Assembly: GCA_903917735.1 (NCBI GenBank)
Contig: CAIXBR010000041.1
Span: 1-58,237, forward strand
DNA length: 58,237 bases
Source: an uncultured Elusimicrobia bacterium
Lineage (GTDB): Bacteria > Elusimicrobiota > Elusimicrobia > Elusimicrobiales > UBA9959
Direction of reading: 5' to 3'
Shown: positions 28,974-38,057 of the stretch, in pieces
How the letters are laid out: each line of letters starts with the position of its first letter
Numbering within the stretch: position 1 is the first letter of the stretch
Translations under genes and position numbers: made by a program
The notes under the pieces: model-generated
The model's input: only the letters and a program-made list of their open reading frames with translations
Database searches by the model: none
Told to the model about the DNA's origin: nothing

Positions 28974-30416
28974 ATGCTGTCATATATATTTTGCGCCGTC
29001 CTGGCGCTTTCACCCGTGCTGCAGGCCGTTTTCGATCTCCGGCTGCAGCTGGCGTTCCAGTACGCCGTGGGGCTTGGCTGCCTGGCCTGGCTTTTTCTGC
29101 GCGCCTTCGGTGAAGGCCTGCCCGCCGGGCTGTTTAAAAGGCGGCTGTACCCGCTGTGGGGGGTGGCCGCGCTTACCCTTTTCTCCCTTGTCACCAGCCC
29201 GCTGCGCGGGTATATCTTCAACGAGTGGGGTAACTACGCGGCCGGGCTGCTGATCCTGGTCTTTTCTCCTTTTCTGGATAAAGAGGAGCGCGCGCGGACG
29301 GACCTGGCCGTGGTTATCGGGGCCTGGCTGGTTTTCGCTCTTTCCCTGCTGCAGGCTTTTGCCCTGAACAACTTTGCGGCCAGGCCGCCGCTGACCAACC
29401 TTAACGCGCTCGCCCTTTTTGCCGTCATGGTCGTTCCGGCGGCGCTGGCGCGCCGGAACTGGTGGCTGGCCGGGGCCATGGTCATACTAATGGTCTGGAC
29501 CCAGTCGCTGGGGGCGGCTCTGGCGGCGCTGGCGGCGGCGGGTTTTTACGCCGTAGTGCGTCTAAGGGCCGGCGGCTCGAAGGGGAACGGCCCGCTGCTG
29601 GCGATACTTGCCATAATGGCCGCGGGGGCCTTCTACGGGCTTCAGGCCGATTCCGTGGCTGGGCGCCTGGCGTGGTGGCACAGTGCCTGGAAAATGTTCA
29701 GCGCAAAGCCGCTGACCGGGTTCGGCCACGCATCATTCACCTGGGTGCAGGCCGCGTTCCAACCGGCAGGCTCATTCAGGGAGTACGCCATTTACGCGCA
29801 TAATTATTATCTGGAGTTCCTTGCGGAGAACGGGCTTCCCGCCGCGCTGCTCTGGTTCGGGGTTCTGCTCGCCGCTGCCCGGGCCAGGACGGGCCTGGTT
29901 AAATATTCGCTCATAGCGGCCCTAGCCCATTCGGTGGTGGATTTCGGCCTCTCCGTGCCGGCGAATTTCTGGCTGTTCTGCTACCTGCTCGGGTCTCCGG
30001 CGCCGGAGACCGAAGTGGTGCGCCCCTCGCGCGCCCACGTTCGCTATGCGCTGGCTTTCGCGGCGCTGCTGGCCGCCGCCATGGCAAGCCTGACTTATCG
30101 CAGCCTCTCTTTTGAAAAGGCCCTCGCGCGGGCGCTTTCGGAAGCGCTGGCCGGCAGGCCGGACCTGGCCGAGGCCGAACTTCGGCCGGCTCTCGAGAGC
30201 GGGCTTTTCAGGGGGCCGGCTTTGGATTTTCTGGGCCGCCTGAATCTGACGGCCCCGGACGCCGGTTTCAGGCCGGCTGTTTACTACGAGATGGCGCTGC
30301 GCGGGAATCTCTACGACGCGGGCGCCTGGCGGGCGCTTAAAAGGATCTATTCCATGCCGGGGCTGGAAAAACAGGCTGAGGGGCTTGAACGCCGCCGTCT
30401 GGAGGTTTTTAAATGA
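28974..30416 (+). CDS. O-antigen ligase/polymerase-like membrane protein 1
   Basis: This 480-residue protein has about ten transmembrane helices and a large periplasmic loop with the Wzy-C-like pattern KPLTGFGHASFTWVQAAF followed by AHNYYLEFLAENG. This loop is characteristic of the O-antigen ligase (WaaL), Wzy and PilO-type glycosyl-polymerase superfamily. The C-terminal 80 residues are soluble and helical. Members transfer or polymerise lipid-linked glycans, or glycosylate pilin. The position directly after the pil operon makes pilin glycosylation worth considering. It overlaps the next, similar gene by four bases. Confidence 0.75.
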   Translation: MLSYIFCAVLALSPVLQAVFDLRLQLAFQYAVGLGCLAWLFLRAFGEGLPAGLFKRRLYPLWGVAALTLFSLVTSPLRGYIFNEWGNYAAGLLILVFSPFLDKEERARTDLAVVIGAWLVFALSLLQAFALNNFAARPPLTNLNALALFAVMVVPAALARRNWWLAGAMVILMVWTQSLGAALAALAAAGFYAVVRLRAGGSKGNGPLLAILAIMAAGAFYGLQADSVAGRLAWWHSAWKMFSAKPLTGFGHASFTWVQAAFQPAGSFREYAIYAHNYYLEFLAENGLPAALLWFGVLLAAARARTGLVKYSLIAALAHSVVDFGLSVPANFWLFCYLLGSPAPETEVVRPSRAHVRYALAFAALLAAAMASLTYRSLSFEKALARALSEALAGRPDLAEAELRPALESGLFRGPALDFLGRLNLTAPDAGFRPAVYYEMALRGNLYDAGAWRALKRIYSMPGLEKQAEGLERRRLEVFK

Positions 30417-31999
30417 GCCTCCGGGAATATGCGGGAAAAGCCGCGCCTAATGCGCCGGGACTTTTACTGATCCTGTCGGCCGCGCTGGGGGGGCTGCGGT
30501 CCCCGCTGATGTGGATCGTCTACGCCGTTTTTTTTCTCACGTGGTTCCTGGAGTCAGGCCGCCCGCTGAGCGCTGCAGGCAGGGAATACGGCCTGCTGTT
30601 CTTCTGCTGGCTGGCCGCCGCCGCTTTTTTTTCTGCCGACCCCGCATTTTCCCTGTCAGTCCTGGCTAAATACGCGGTGTTCTCCGCCCTGTTCTTTTCC
30701 GCCGCGCACGGCGAAGAGGAAGGCTGGGTTTCGGCGATAACGGGTCTTGGTCTGGTTGCCTCGGCGTTCTTTGTTTTTCAGAAAGCGTCAGGCCAGCCGG
30801 TTACGGGTTTTATCGGCGCCAATCCCAACTACTCGGCTGCCTTCGCCGCGGCCGCTTTCCCCGTTGCGCTGACCCGCGCGGCTGACGCCGCCGGCCGGCG
30901 CAGGGCCGCTTTCGTTCTGCTGTGCGTTATACTTGCCGTCGGGCTATATTGTTCAGGCTCGCGCGGTGCGCTGGCCGCGGCTTTTCTTAGCGCGGCGGCT
31001 GGGCTGGCGGCCTACGGCAGGCGGAGAACGCTGGCGATGCTGTTTCTGGCCGCCGCCGGGGCGGCGGCTTTACTGCCGGCGGCTTCCCTTGAGGGACTCC
31101 TGAAGTTCCACGATCCGAGGGCTTTTGCCAGGCCGCTTATCTGGGGGACCGCGCTCCGGGCCGCGGCGGCAAGCCCACTGCTTGGTTGGGGCCCCGGCCT
31201 TTTTGACAGGGTCTTCGAACTCTTTAAGTTCCCCTATTTCGACGGCGTTTCTTTTTATGGGCACAACACCCTGCATGCGCACGGGGAATTGTTCAACCTG
31301 GCGGCCGAGGCCGGCTTTCCCGCGGCGCTCCTTTTCCTTGCGGCGGCCATCTCCGGTATTTTCCGGGGCGGGAGGGAACAGCTGCCGCTGAAGCTTTGCA
31401 CCTTGGCCGTATTTCTCCAGGGCGGGCTCGATATCGTGTTCTATTCCGGGGCCGTGTCCCTGCTCTTCTGGGGCTCGCTCGGCATCCTTTCGGCTAAAGA
31501 AGGCGGAGAGCGCGGTGCCGGCAGGGGGCCTGCTCTGCTGGCTGCCGCTTGTATGGCCGGTTTGGTTTCCAGCTGGTGGCTCTCTCTGCCGTCAAAAATA
31601 TCCGTGGGGTCTTACCCGGAGGCCGCTCTGGCGCGCGCTCGGCTGGAGAGCATGGTAAGGCCGACGGACCCGTTCCCCCGGGCTATGGAGGGCGATATAC
31701 TTTACAAGTCCGGCGACTTGCGCGGTGCCGGGACCGCCTATGGACAAGCTCTCGCCCTTGAACCTTTTTTCGCCTCCGTCAGGCTGGACCTGGCCCGGGT
31801 TTATGCCGATTCCGGGCGGCGGAAAGCCGCCTGCTTAGAGGCCGCCCTGGCCGCAAAAGCGGCCGCCATGAAGGCGGACGGCGGCTATCAGGCCATACTG
31901 ACAGGCCTGGACAGGGCGGAGCTTGAAAAGTTCAATAAGGATATATGCGGGAAAAAGAAAGCTGGCGGCGCTACAGCGCCCGGCCGGAAAATGCGATAA
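30413..31999 (+). CDS. O-antigen ligase/polymerase-like membrane protein 2 with TPR-like tail
   Basis: This 528-residue protein has the same organisation as its neighbour: many transmembrane helices and a Wzy-C loop (SPLLGWGPGLFDRVFELF, then GHNTLHAHGELFNLAAEAG). The C-terminal region (about residues 415-510) looks like one or two tetratricopeptide repeats (GDILYKSGDLRGAGTAYGQA). The two neighbouring genes are divergent paralogues from an old duplication. The 3' end overlaps the next gene by 55 bases. Confidence 0.75.
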   Translation: MSLREYAGKAAPNAPGLLLILSAALGGLRSPLMWIVYAVFFLTWFLESGRPLSAAGREYGLLFFCWLAAAAFFSADPAFSLSVLAKYAVFSALFFSAAHGEEEGWVSAITGLGLVASAFFVFQKASGQPVTGFIGANPNYSAAFAAAAFPVALTRAADAAGRRRAAFVLLCVILAVGLYCSGSRGALAAAFLSAAAGLAAYGRRRTLAMLFLAAAGAAALLPAASLEGLLKFHDPRAFARPLIWGTALRAAAASPLLGWGPGLFDRVFELFKFPYFDGVSFYGHNTLHAHGELFNLAAEAGFPAALLFLAAAISGIFRGGREQLPLKLCTLAVFLQGGLDIVFYSGAVSLLFWGSLGILSAKEGGERGAGRGPALLAAACMAGLVSSWWLSLPSKISVGSYPEAALARARLESMVRPTDPFPRAMEGDILYKSGDLRGAGTAYGQALALEPFFASVRLDLARVYADSGRRKAACLEAALAAKAAAMKADGGYQAILTGLDRAELEKFNKDICGKKKAGGATAPGRKMR

Positions 32000-33099
32000 G
32001 CGGCAACGAGGTAGAGCTCCTGCGTGACGGGGAAGAGGCTTTCCCCGCCATGCTCTCCGCCATTGGCGGCGCGCGCGAATTCATACTGCTGGAGTTCTAT
32101 CTGTTCGCCGACGATTCCATCGGCCGCTCTTTCGCCGACCTTCTAAAAGAGAAGGCCCGCGAGGGGGTGGCGGTATACCTGATCTATGATTCCATCGGCT
32201 CCATACTGACTGACAGGGATTTCTTCCTGGACCTGGCCGCCGCCGGGGTTAAAGTGGCCGAATTCAGGCCGGTCATCTTCTGGAAGCCTTACTGGAACTG
32301 GATAAAACGCGACCACCGCAAGACCATCTGCGTGGACGGGCAAACGGCTTTGGTCGGCGGGTTCAATATAACGGAGTACGACGCGCCCAAGTCCATGGGG
32401 GGGCGCGGCTGGAAGGATACCCAGGCGCTATTGCGCGGGCCGGCCGTAGCCGCCGTGGAGAACGTGTTCTGGGAAGCCTGGGCGGCGTCTACGCCCGTGG
32501 ACGGCTCGGTTATCCCACCCGGGAGGGCGTCCGCGCCGGCGTCCGCGGGGGGGAAGAACGTCTCGGTGCTGTTCGCCGGCGGTATACGCAACGTCCGCTC
32601 CATACGGCGCAGCTACCGCTACGCCATAGACCGCGCACTGGAATATATTTACATCACCAACGCCTACTTTTTGCCGGACAGGCTGGTCTACCGCCGGCTG
32701 GTGCGGGCGGCCCGCAGGGGCGTGGATGTGCGCGTGATAGCGCCTATGGACACTGACCACCCCTATGTGCGCTGGGCCTCCTGGGCCAGGTACGGCCATA
32801 TGATAAGGAACGGGGTTAAAATTTACGAGTGGCAGGGGCCTATATTGCATTCCAAGACCGCCGTTATAGACGGGGTCTGGTCTTCGGTGGGCAGCCACAA
32901 CCTTGACCACCGCAGCCTGTACTACAATCTAGAGGTGAACGTGAACGTGTACGGCCCTGACTTCGGTTCCGCCATGGCCCGCGCGTTCCGCGAGGACCTA
33001 AAAAAATGCAGCCCGGTCACTTTCGCCGACGTAAAAAAAAGGCCCTTCACGGCCAAAGCCGCCTCTAAGCTGCTTTACCTGATGCGCTCATGGCTATGA
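31945..33099 (+). CDS. Phospholipase D-superfamily protein, cardiolipin synthase-like
   Basis: This 384-residue protein has two HKD motifs, HRKTICVD followed by GG (about residues 127-142) and HSKTAVID with GSHN downstream (about 302-318). Both are needed for the covalent phosphatidyl-histidine mechanism. The spacing and the segment FILLEFYLFADDSIG resemble bacterial cardiolipin synthases, but the N-terminal membrane helices of ClsA are absent, as in ClsB/ClsC-type enzymes. No closer in-frame start codon exists, so the 55-base overlap with the preceding gene is accepted. Confidence 0.82.
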   Translation: MREKESWRRYSARPENAISGNEVELLRDGEEAFPAMLSAIGGAREFILLEFYLFADDSIGRSFADLLKEKAREGVAVYLIYDSIGSILTDRDFFLDLAAAGVKVAEFRPVIFWKPYWNWIKRDHRKTICVDGQTALVGGFNITEYDAPKSMGGRGWKDTQALLRGPAVAAVENVFWEAWAASTPVDGSVIPPGRASAPASAGGKNVSVLFAGGIRNVRSIRRSYRYAIDRALEYIYITNAYFLPDRLVYRRLVRAARRGVDVRVIAPMDTDHPYVRWASWARYGHMIRNGVKIYEWQGPILHSKTAVIDGVWSSVGSHNLDHRSLYYNLEVNVNVYGPDFGSAMARAFREDLKKCSPVTFADVKKRPFTAKAASKLLYLMRSWL

Positions 33100-34520
33100 A
33101 TAAATTTTTCGCGGCGCTCTGCCTGGTCTGCCTGCTTTTGCCGCGCGCGGCGCTCTGCGAGCCGGAAATAACCCCGGCTAACGTGCAGGCTGAGGAGCTC
33201 TCGTCGGTAAGGGACAAGCTGGCTGTCAGCCTTTTCTTCCGCGGCGAGCTGGCCGACAAGATCATAGACGCGGGCATGGCCGGGCGTTTTGTCAGCCTGG
33301 CCGGCCTTGAGACCAACGCCGACGTGCGCGGCGCCCTGCTGGGCTGGATACAGAGGAACCCGGCAAAGGCGGCCGAGCTTTACCTGCACCTGAAAATAGG
33401 CGCTGCCTCGCTGCCTGACAGAATAGAGACCCGCGAGCTGAGCTGGCAGTTCAACCCCGGGTTCATGGAGCTGATAAAGGACCTGAACGCGGCAGCCGGC
33501 GACAAAAGCGTGTCCAAAGAGGAGCTGGAGATGGCGGCCCGCAGGCTTTACGGCGGCGGCCCGCAGTCCGGGGCGGGCGGGGCAGTGGTGACGGCGGGCG
33601 GGGCGGGAGGGACCGGCGCGGCGTCCCGTTCGGATTTTTTCACCGGCAATTACGCCGACTACCGGCTGAACAAGGCCGGCCTGGAAAAAGAACTGGCCGG
33701 CGCCGGAGATTGGCTTGAATCCGCGCACGGCTACGGGGCCGCGGCCGAACCGTATTACGGCACGGCGCTTTCCGAGTACAGCGCCTTCGTGGTGGCCGCC
33801 GCCGCCCTGAAGGGAAGGACCGCTATTACCGCCGAAGAATCCGCGGCGCTTGAAGTGCGCCGCATCTCGCTAAGGGCGCGGCTGTCGGCGCTGGCGCTGA
33901 AGGCGCGCTCGGCGGACCTGGACGCCATCTCCGCAAGACTGGCGCCCATGGCGGCGGAGCCGGGCGCGGCGGCCATGGCGGCGGCGGCCGCCGGGCTGAA
34001 AGCGCGCTTTGAGGCTTCAGCCGGGAAAGCCGCCTCCGGCGGGCTTTCGCTGGCGGAGCTCAGGGAGCTTGCGCGCGGGACCGAACGGGAGTTTTCGGCG
34101 TTCTATCTGCGCTATTCCGTTTATAACGCCCTTATCAACCTTAAAGCCGCGGCCTCCGTGTCCGGCTATTCCTGCCTTTACGATTACGTCGTGTACCGCT
34201 ACCTGGCGGCTTTCTTCCCGGGCGCCGCCTATCCCCAGGCCCGCGCGCGGCTGGCGGGCTCCCTTCCCGCTCTCGACGAAGCTCTGCTGAAAGCCGGCGG
34301 CGGCGATATCGCCGGGGCTTTCTCCGTCCCGGCCATAAAACCGGAAAAGCTCAAAGCGGCGGCTTCCCTTGCGGCCGCCGCGTCGGCGTTCAACCGGCGG
34401 GCGCAGTTCTTTCTCTGGGGGGTGCTGTTCCGGCCGGTGGAACTGGCGGCTGCGGGCCATAACGGGCAGGCTTCATTCAGGCCCGCTTTCACGTTCTTCA
34501 AGCTGATGGAGAGAAGATGA
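33090..34520 (+). CDS. Secreted Ala-rich helical protein of unknown function
   Basis: This 476-residue protein has a signal peptide (about residues 1-24, LPRAALC at the end). The mature part is strongly alpha-helical and Ala-rich, with a Gly-rich linker near residues 150-175. I recognise no catalytic motif. It overlaps the phospholipase gene by 10 bases and the next gene by four, so it belongs to one transcription unit. A second in-frame ATG at 33096 is an equally good start. Confidence 0.65.
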   Translation: MAMNKFFAALCLVCLLLPRAALCEPEITPANVQAEELSSVRDKLAVSLFFRGELADKIIDAGMAGRFVSLAGLETNADVRGALLGWIQRNPAKAAELYLHLKIGAASLPDRIETRELSWQFNPGFMELIKDLNAAAGDKSVSKEELEMAARRLYGGGPQSGAGGAVVTAGGAGGTGAASRSDFFTGNYADYRLNKAGLEKELAGAGDWLESAHGYGAAAEPYYGTALSEYSAFVVAAAALKGRTAITAEESAALEVRRISLRARLSALALKARSADLDAISARLAPMAAEPGAAAMAAAAAGLKARFEASAGKAASGGLSLAELRELARGTEREFSAFYLRYSVYNALINLKAAASVSGYSCLYDYVVYRYLAAFFPGAAYPQARARLAGSLPALDEALLKAGGGDIAGAFSVPAIKPEKLKAAASLAAAASAFNRRAQFFLWGVLFRPVELAAAGHNGQASFRPAFTFFKLMERR

Positions 34521-35200
34521 AAAAACTTTACATATTTTCTTATGGGCTTTACCCCGGGCAGATCACGCTGGAAACCCTGGCCGCCATGCGGGAATGCGGC
34601 GAGGTCTATTCGCACTGCCTGGACGGCGCGACGGCGGAGAAATTCCGCAAGTTCACTCCGGGGCTTAAACTTACCGCCGGGCTGGACCGGCAGGCTACGG
34701 CGCTGGCGGCCGTGCGGGGCCTTGAGAAGCACGATACGGTGGGATTCCTGACTTACGGCAACCCGCTTTTTCTGAACCAGACGGCGGCGGAACTGATAAA
34801 GGCCGCTGGGAAGAAAAAGGCGGAGGTGAAGGTGTTCGCGGCGGTTTCGTCTTTCGACGCGCTAGTGAACCTGTTCCGCCTGAACAAGTATTCTACGGGA
34901 AGCCTGCGCGTGGCCGATACGGCTGCGCTGGCGGACAGGCCCGTGTTTACGCCTGAAATGGATACGCTTTTTTTCGTTCCGGATGTGCTGAACCTGCCGG
35001 TCAACGCCGCGGGGAAAAAGAAGTTCATTGTGGCGGCCCAAAAAGCCTACCCGCCGTCCGCGCCCGTCTATCTGGCAGATTGCGCCTCCATCTCCTCCCG
35101 CAAGACGAAAGTGATAAAAGGAAAAATTGGAACTCTCCGTTCCCTGCTTTCGAGGGTTAACGAGCGCCACACCATCTTTATCCCCGCAGTAAATAAATAA
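34517..35200 (+). CDS. Tetrapyrrole (corrin/porphyrin) methylase-fold protein
   Basis: This 227-residue protein starts with LYIFSYGLYPGQITLETLAAM and has TVGFLTYGNPLFLN near residues 75-88. This glycine-rich turn plus the TLE..A..C..VY pattern is typical of the tetrapyrrole methylase fold, which binds S-adenosylmethionine between two domains. The family includes cobalamin-pathway methylases, the rRNA enzyme RsmI and peptide N-methylases. No cobalamin or haem gene is nearby, so the substrate is unknown. It is coupled to the upstream secreted protein (ATGA overlap). Confidence 0.6.
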   Translation: MKKLYIFSYGLYPGQITLETLAAMRECGEVYSHCLDGATAEKFRKFTPGLKLTAGLDRQATALAAVRGLEKHDTVGFLTYGNPLFLNQTAAELIKAAGKKKAEVKVFAAVSSFDALVNLFRLNKYSTGSLRVADTAALADRPVFTPEMDTLFFVPDVLNLPVNAAGKKKFIVAAQKAYPPSAPVYLADCASISSRKTKVIKGKIGTLRSLLSRVNERHTIFIPAVNK

Positions 35201-35233
35201 AAATCTGATGCGGTTGGTTTGCGTGGAGGGGGC

Positions 35234-35354
35234 GGCCGGTGGGCTACCCCTGAGCACCCGTTGCGGAAAGGGGGCCCCGCCATAATTTCCCAAGGCGGGG
35301 GGAAACCGACGCAGGGTTTCCTCGGCCCGGGTGAGCAGGGGTAGCCCACCGGCC
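35234..35354. repeat. Structured inverted-repeat element between convergent operons
   Basis: The 19-base arms at 35234-35252 and 35336-35354 are perfectly complementary, and pairing continues for five more bases after a two-base mismatch. Inside are two further hairpins, CCCCGCC/GGCGGGG (35275-35300 region) and GGAAACC/GGTTTCC (35301-35322 region), giving a cruciform-like fold. It lies between the ends of the tetrapyrrole-methylase-fold gene and the Nudix gene, so it may terminate both transcripts. It could also be a mobile inverted-repeat element. Confidence 0.75.
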
Positions 35355-35392
35355 GACACCGACTGGGCTATCCTGTGGACAGCAGTTTTTTT

Positions 35393-35797
35393 CTAAATCT
35401 TTTTGAGGAGATCTATTATCTCAAGGTCGCTCTTGTAGAGGAGCTCATTTTCGGCGTCTTCCAGGGAAAGCCATTTCATGTCGAAGATCTCTTCCGGGGT
35501 TTTCGGCATCCCGTCGCCGCCCACCCGCTTCATCAGGAACCAGCGCACGTCCTTGTCTACCAGGTTTCCGTCGCGCAGGAAGGAGTATTCGGCTTTGAAG
35601 AGGTCGGTTTTTATCTCGCAGTCCCAGCCGGTTTCCTCCGACACTTCGCGTATGGCCGCAGTCTCCGGGGTTTCCCCGGCTTCCAGGTGGCCCTTGGGGA
35701 AGGTCCAGACCTTTTCCCCTTTGAGGTTCTGCATAAGTATCAGCAGGACGTTCCCGTCCTCGAATATCACGCCGCCCGCGGAATGTTCTTTAGGCAT
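35393..35797 (-). CDS. Nudix hydrolase
   Basis: This 134-residue protein has a complete Nudix box at residues 36-58, G(5)E(7)REVSEETGW, which binds the divalent metals for pyrophosphate cleavage. The opening [15 protein letters not shown] fits the MutT/diadenosine polyphosphate hydrolase type. The substrate (nucleotide, Ap4A or other X-linked diphosphate) cannot be read. It is the last gene of a probable six-gene minus-strand operon. Confidence 0.88.
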   Translation of the reverse strand: MPKEHSAGGVIFEDGNVLLILMQNLKGEKVWTFPKGHLEAGETPETAAIREVSEETGWDCEIKTDLFKAEYSFLRDGNLVDKDVRWFLMKRVGGDGMPKTPEEIFDMKWLSLEDAENELLYKSDLEIIDLLKKI

Positions 35798-35811
35798 TTA
35801 CAAGTCTCTCC

Positions 35812-38004
35812 CTATATCGGCTGCAGCGGCGCGTATTTCAGCATGAAGGTCTGGCGTACGCCGCTGTCGAAGACCACGGTGACTTTTGCGAGCTCACCGG
35901 AGCCTATCTGGTCCACCACGCGCCCGGGGCCGTGCACAGGGTGCATGATCCGCCTGCCCTTGCCTATGCGCGGCATGGACGGCGGCGGCTGGTAGGAGGA
36001 GAGCACCTGCACGTCCTCTTCGCCGGGCCGGGCGGCGGTTTCGCGGGCGACCTTGCTTTCGAAAATGAACCTGGAGGCCAGATTGGGGTAGGTGGTGCCG
36101 TAGACCCGGCGCGTGCCGGCCCAAGTGAGAAAAAGCCGTTCGCGCGCGCGGGTCATGCCCACGTACGCCAGGCGGCGCTCCTCCTCCATTTCCTCCGCGG
36201 AGGAATTGCCGGCGTTGATCGGAAAAAGGTTCTCTTCCAGCCCGGTCAGGAATACCGCGGGGAATTCCAGGCCCTTGGCCAGGTGCACCGTCATCAGCGT
36301 TACGGCGTGGGTGTCGGTGTTGAGCTTGTCCACCTGGGAGGACAGGATCACCTCCTCCAGGTACTTGTGCATGGTGGGGGCGGTCCCTTCCTTCACGCAG
36401 TGCTCCTCGAATTCTTTCACGGCGTTCACCAGTTCCTGCAAATTGCCCAGGCGCGCCAGGGATTCCTGCGGCTCTTTTTCCGCCAGGTCCTCGGTCATTT
36501 TCCAGTAGCCGGAGTTGGTCAGGATCTTCTCCAGCATCAGGGTGGGCGTGCCGGAGAAAAGGTCCGACTTCACGCCTTCCAGCAGGTCAAGAAATTCCTT
36601 TATACCCCTGCGCGCCGTGTTCGTGATGTCCGGCACCTGCTCACAGCTCAGCAGCGCGTCGTAAAGCGGCATTTCCTTCTGGCGCGAGTAGGCCATCACG
36701 TGGTCCAGCGCCGTTTTGCCTACGCCGCGCGCCGGGTTGTTTATCACGCGCAGCAGGCTTATGGTATCGGAGGGGTTGGTAAGCAGCTTTAGGTATGCCA
36801 GCACGTCCTTCACTTCCTTGCGGTCGTAGAAGCGCACCGAGCCTATCAGGCGGTACGGAATGCGCGAGCGCCGGCAGGATTCTTCGAAAGAGCGGCTCTG
36901 CGCGTTGGTGCGGTAGAAAACGGCTATGTCGTTGTAGGTGAGGGGGCCGCGAGCGGTGAGATGTTTTATCTCGTCCACTATGCCGCGCGCCTCGTCGGTC
37001 TCGTTGGCGTACTCCAGCACCGCCGGCGCCTCACCCTCCTCGGCCTTGGTCCAGAGGTTCTTGGGGCGGCGGTTGGCGTTGTGCTTTATGACCTCGTTGG
37101 CCGCATGCAGGATGCGCGCGGTGGAGCGGTAGTTCTGTTCCAGCACCACGGTGAACGCGTCGTTGAAGTCCTTCTCGAAATCCATGATGTTGCGGATGTC
37201 CGCGCCGCGCCAGCCGTACACGCTCTGGTCCGGGTCGCCCACCACGCAAAGATTTCGGTGCTTGGCGGACAGGGTTTTCACCAGCACGTACTGCGCGTGG
37301 TTGGTATCCTGGTACTCGTCCACCAGGATGTACTGGAAATTCTCCTGGAAATACTCGCGGATCTCCTCTTTTTCGTTGAGCAGCTCCACCATGCGCACTA
37401 TCAGGTCGCCGAAGTCCAGGGCCCCGGCCTCCGTCAGCTTCTTCTGGTAGCGGTGGTAGATCTGCGCGGCCTTCAGGCGGGCCGGGTCGTTCACCGCCTG
37501 AGCGTTTATCAGGTAGGACTGGGAATCCAGCAGGTCGTCCTTGGCGCGCGAGATGATGCTTAAGTACATCGGGGCCTTGTTCTTCTCCGCCTCGAAGCCC
37601 AGCTCTTCCATGGCCAGGGTTATCAGCTTTTTCTGGTCGTCGGCGTCGTAGATAACGAAATCGGGTTTAACGCCTATCAGGCGGCCATGTTGGCGCAGTA
37701 TGCGGGCGCCCAGCGCGTGGAAGGTGTGTATCCACATGCCGCCGGAGTAGGGCACCAGTTTGCCCACGCGGTGCAGCATCTCCTGGGCGGCCTTGTTGGT
37801 GAAGGTGATGGCGAGGATGCGGTTCGGGGAGATGCCCGAGGCTATCAGCAGAGCGATCTTGGAGGTGAGCGTCTTGGTCTTGCCGGTGCCGGCGCCCGCC
37901 AGTATCAGGAGCGGTCCGGCGAAATACTGCACCGCCTCGGTCTGTTTGGGGTTCAGGCCTAGCTTGGGCAGCAGCGCGGGGTTCAGGTTGAAGTCAAGGC
38001 TCAT
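35812..38004 (-). CDS. pcrA: UvrD/PcrA-type DNA helicase
   Basis: This 730-residue superfamily 1A helicase has Walker A GAGTGKT (about residues 36-42), motif II VDEYQDTNHAQY, motif III DPDQSVYGWRGAD and motif VI VGMTRARERLFL. It unwinds DNA 3' to 5' in nucleotide-excision and mismatch repair and displaces RecA. The C-terminal tail contains the Tudor-like RNA-polymerase-binding segment (HPVHGPGRVVDQIGSGELAK). Length matches the family. Confidence 0.93.
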   Translation of the reverse strand: MSLDFNLNPALLPKLGLNPKQTEAVQYFAGPLLILAGAGTGKTKTLTSKIALLIASGISPNRILAITFTNKAAQEMLHRVGKLVPYSGGMWIHTFHALGARILRQHGRLIGVKPDFVIYDADDQKKLITLAMEELGFEAEKNKAPMYLSIISRAKDDLLDSQSYLINAQAVNDPARLKAAQIYHRYQKKLTEAGALDFGDLIVRMVELLNEKEEIREYFQENFQYILVDEYQDTNHAQYVLVKTLSAKHRNLCVVGDPDQSVYGWRGADIRNIMDFEKDFNDAFTVVLEQNYRSTARILHAANEVIKHNANRRPKNLWTKAEEGEAPAVLEYANETDEARGIVDEIKHLTARGPLTYNDIAVFYRTNAQSRSFEESCRRSRIPYRLIGSVRFYDRKEVKDVLAYLKLLTNPSDTISLLRVINNPARGVGKTALDHVMAYSRQKEMPLYDALLSCEQVPDITNTARRGIKEFLDLLEGVKSDLFSGTPTLMLEKILTNSGYWKMTEDLAEKEPQESLARLGNLQELVNAVKEFEEHCVKEGTAPTMHKYLEEVILSSQVDKLNTDTHAVTLMTVHLAKGLEFPAVFLTGLEENLFPINAGNSSAEEMEEERRLAYVGMTRARERLFLTWAGTRRVYGTTYPNLASRFIFESKVARETAARPGEEDVQVLSSYQPPPSMPRIGKGRRIMHPVHGPGRVVDQIGSGELAKVTVVFDSGVRQTFMLKYAPLQPI

Positions 38005-38057
38005 TAGTCAGTGATTTTACAATACTTGTGCAGGTGCCGTCTCAAGGGCTATGCGCG

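Noticed and set aside
34517..35200. Borosin-type peptide N-methylase for the tetrapyrrole-fold protein
   Set aside because: No precursor-like core peptide is fused or adjacent, and the motif could equally fit other methylases of this fold.
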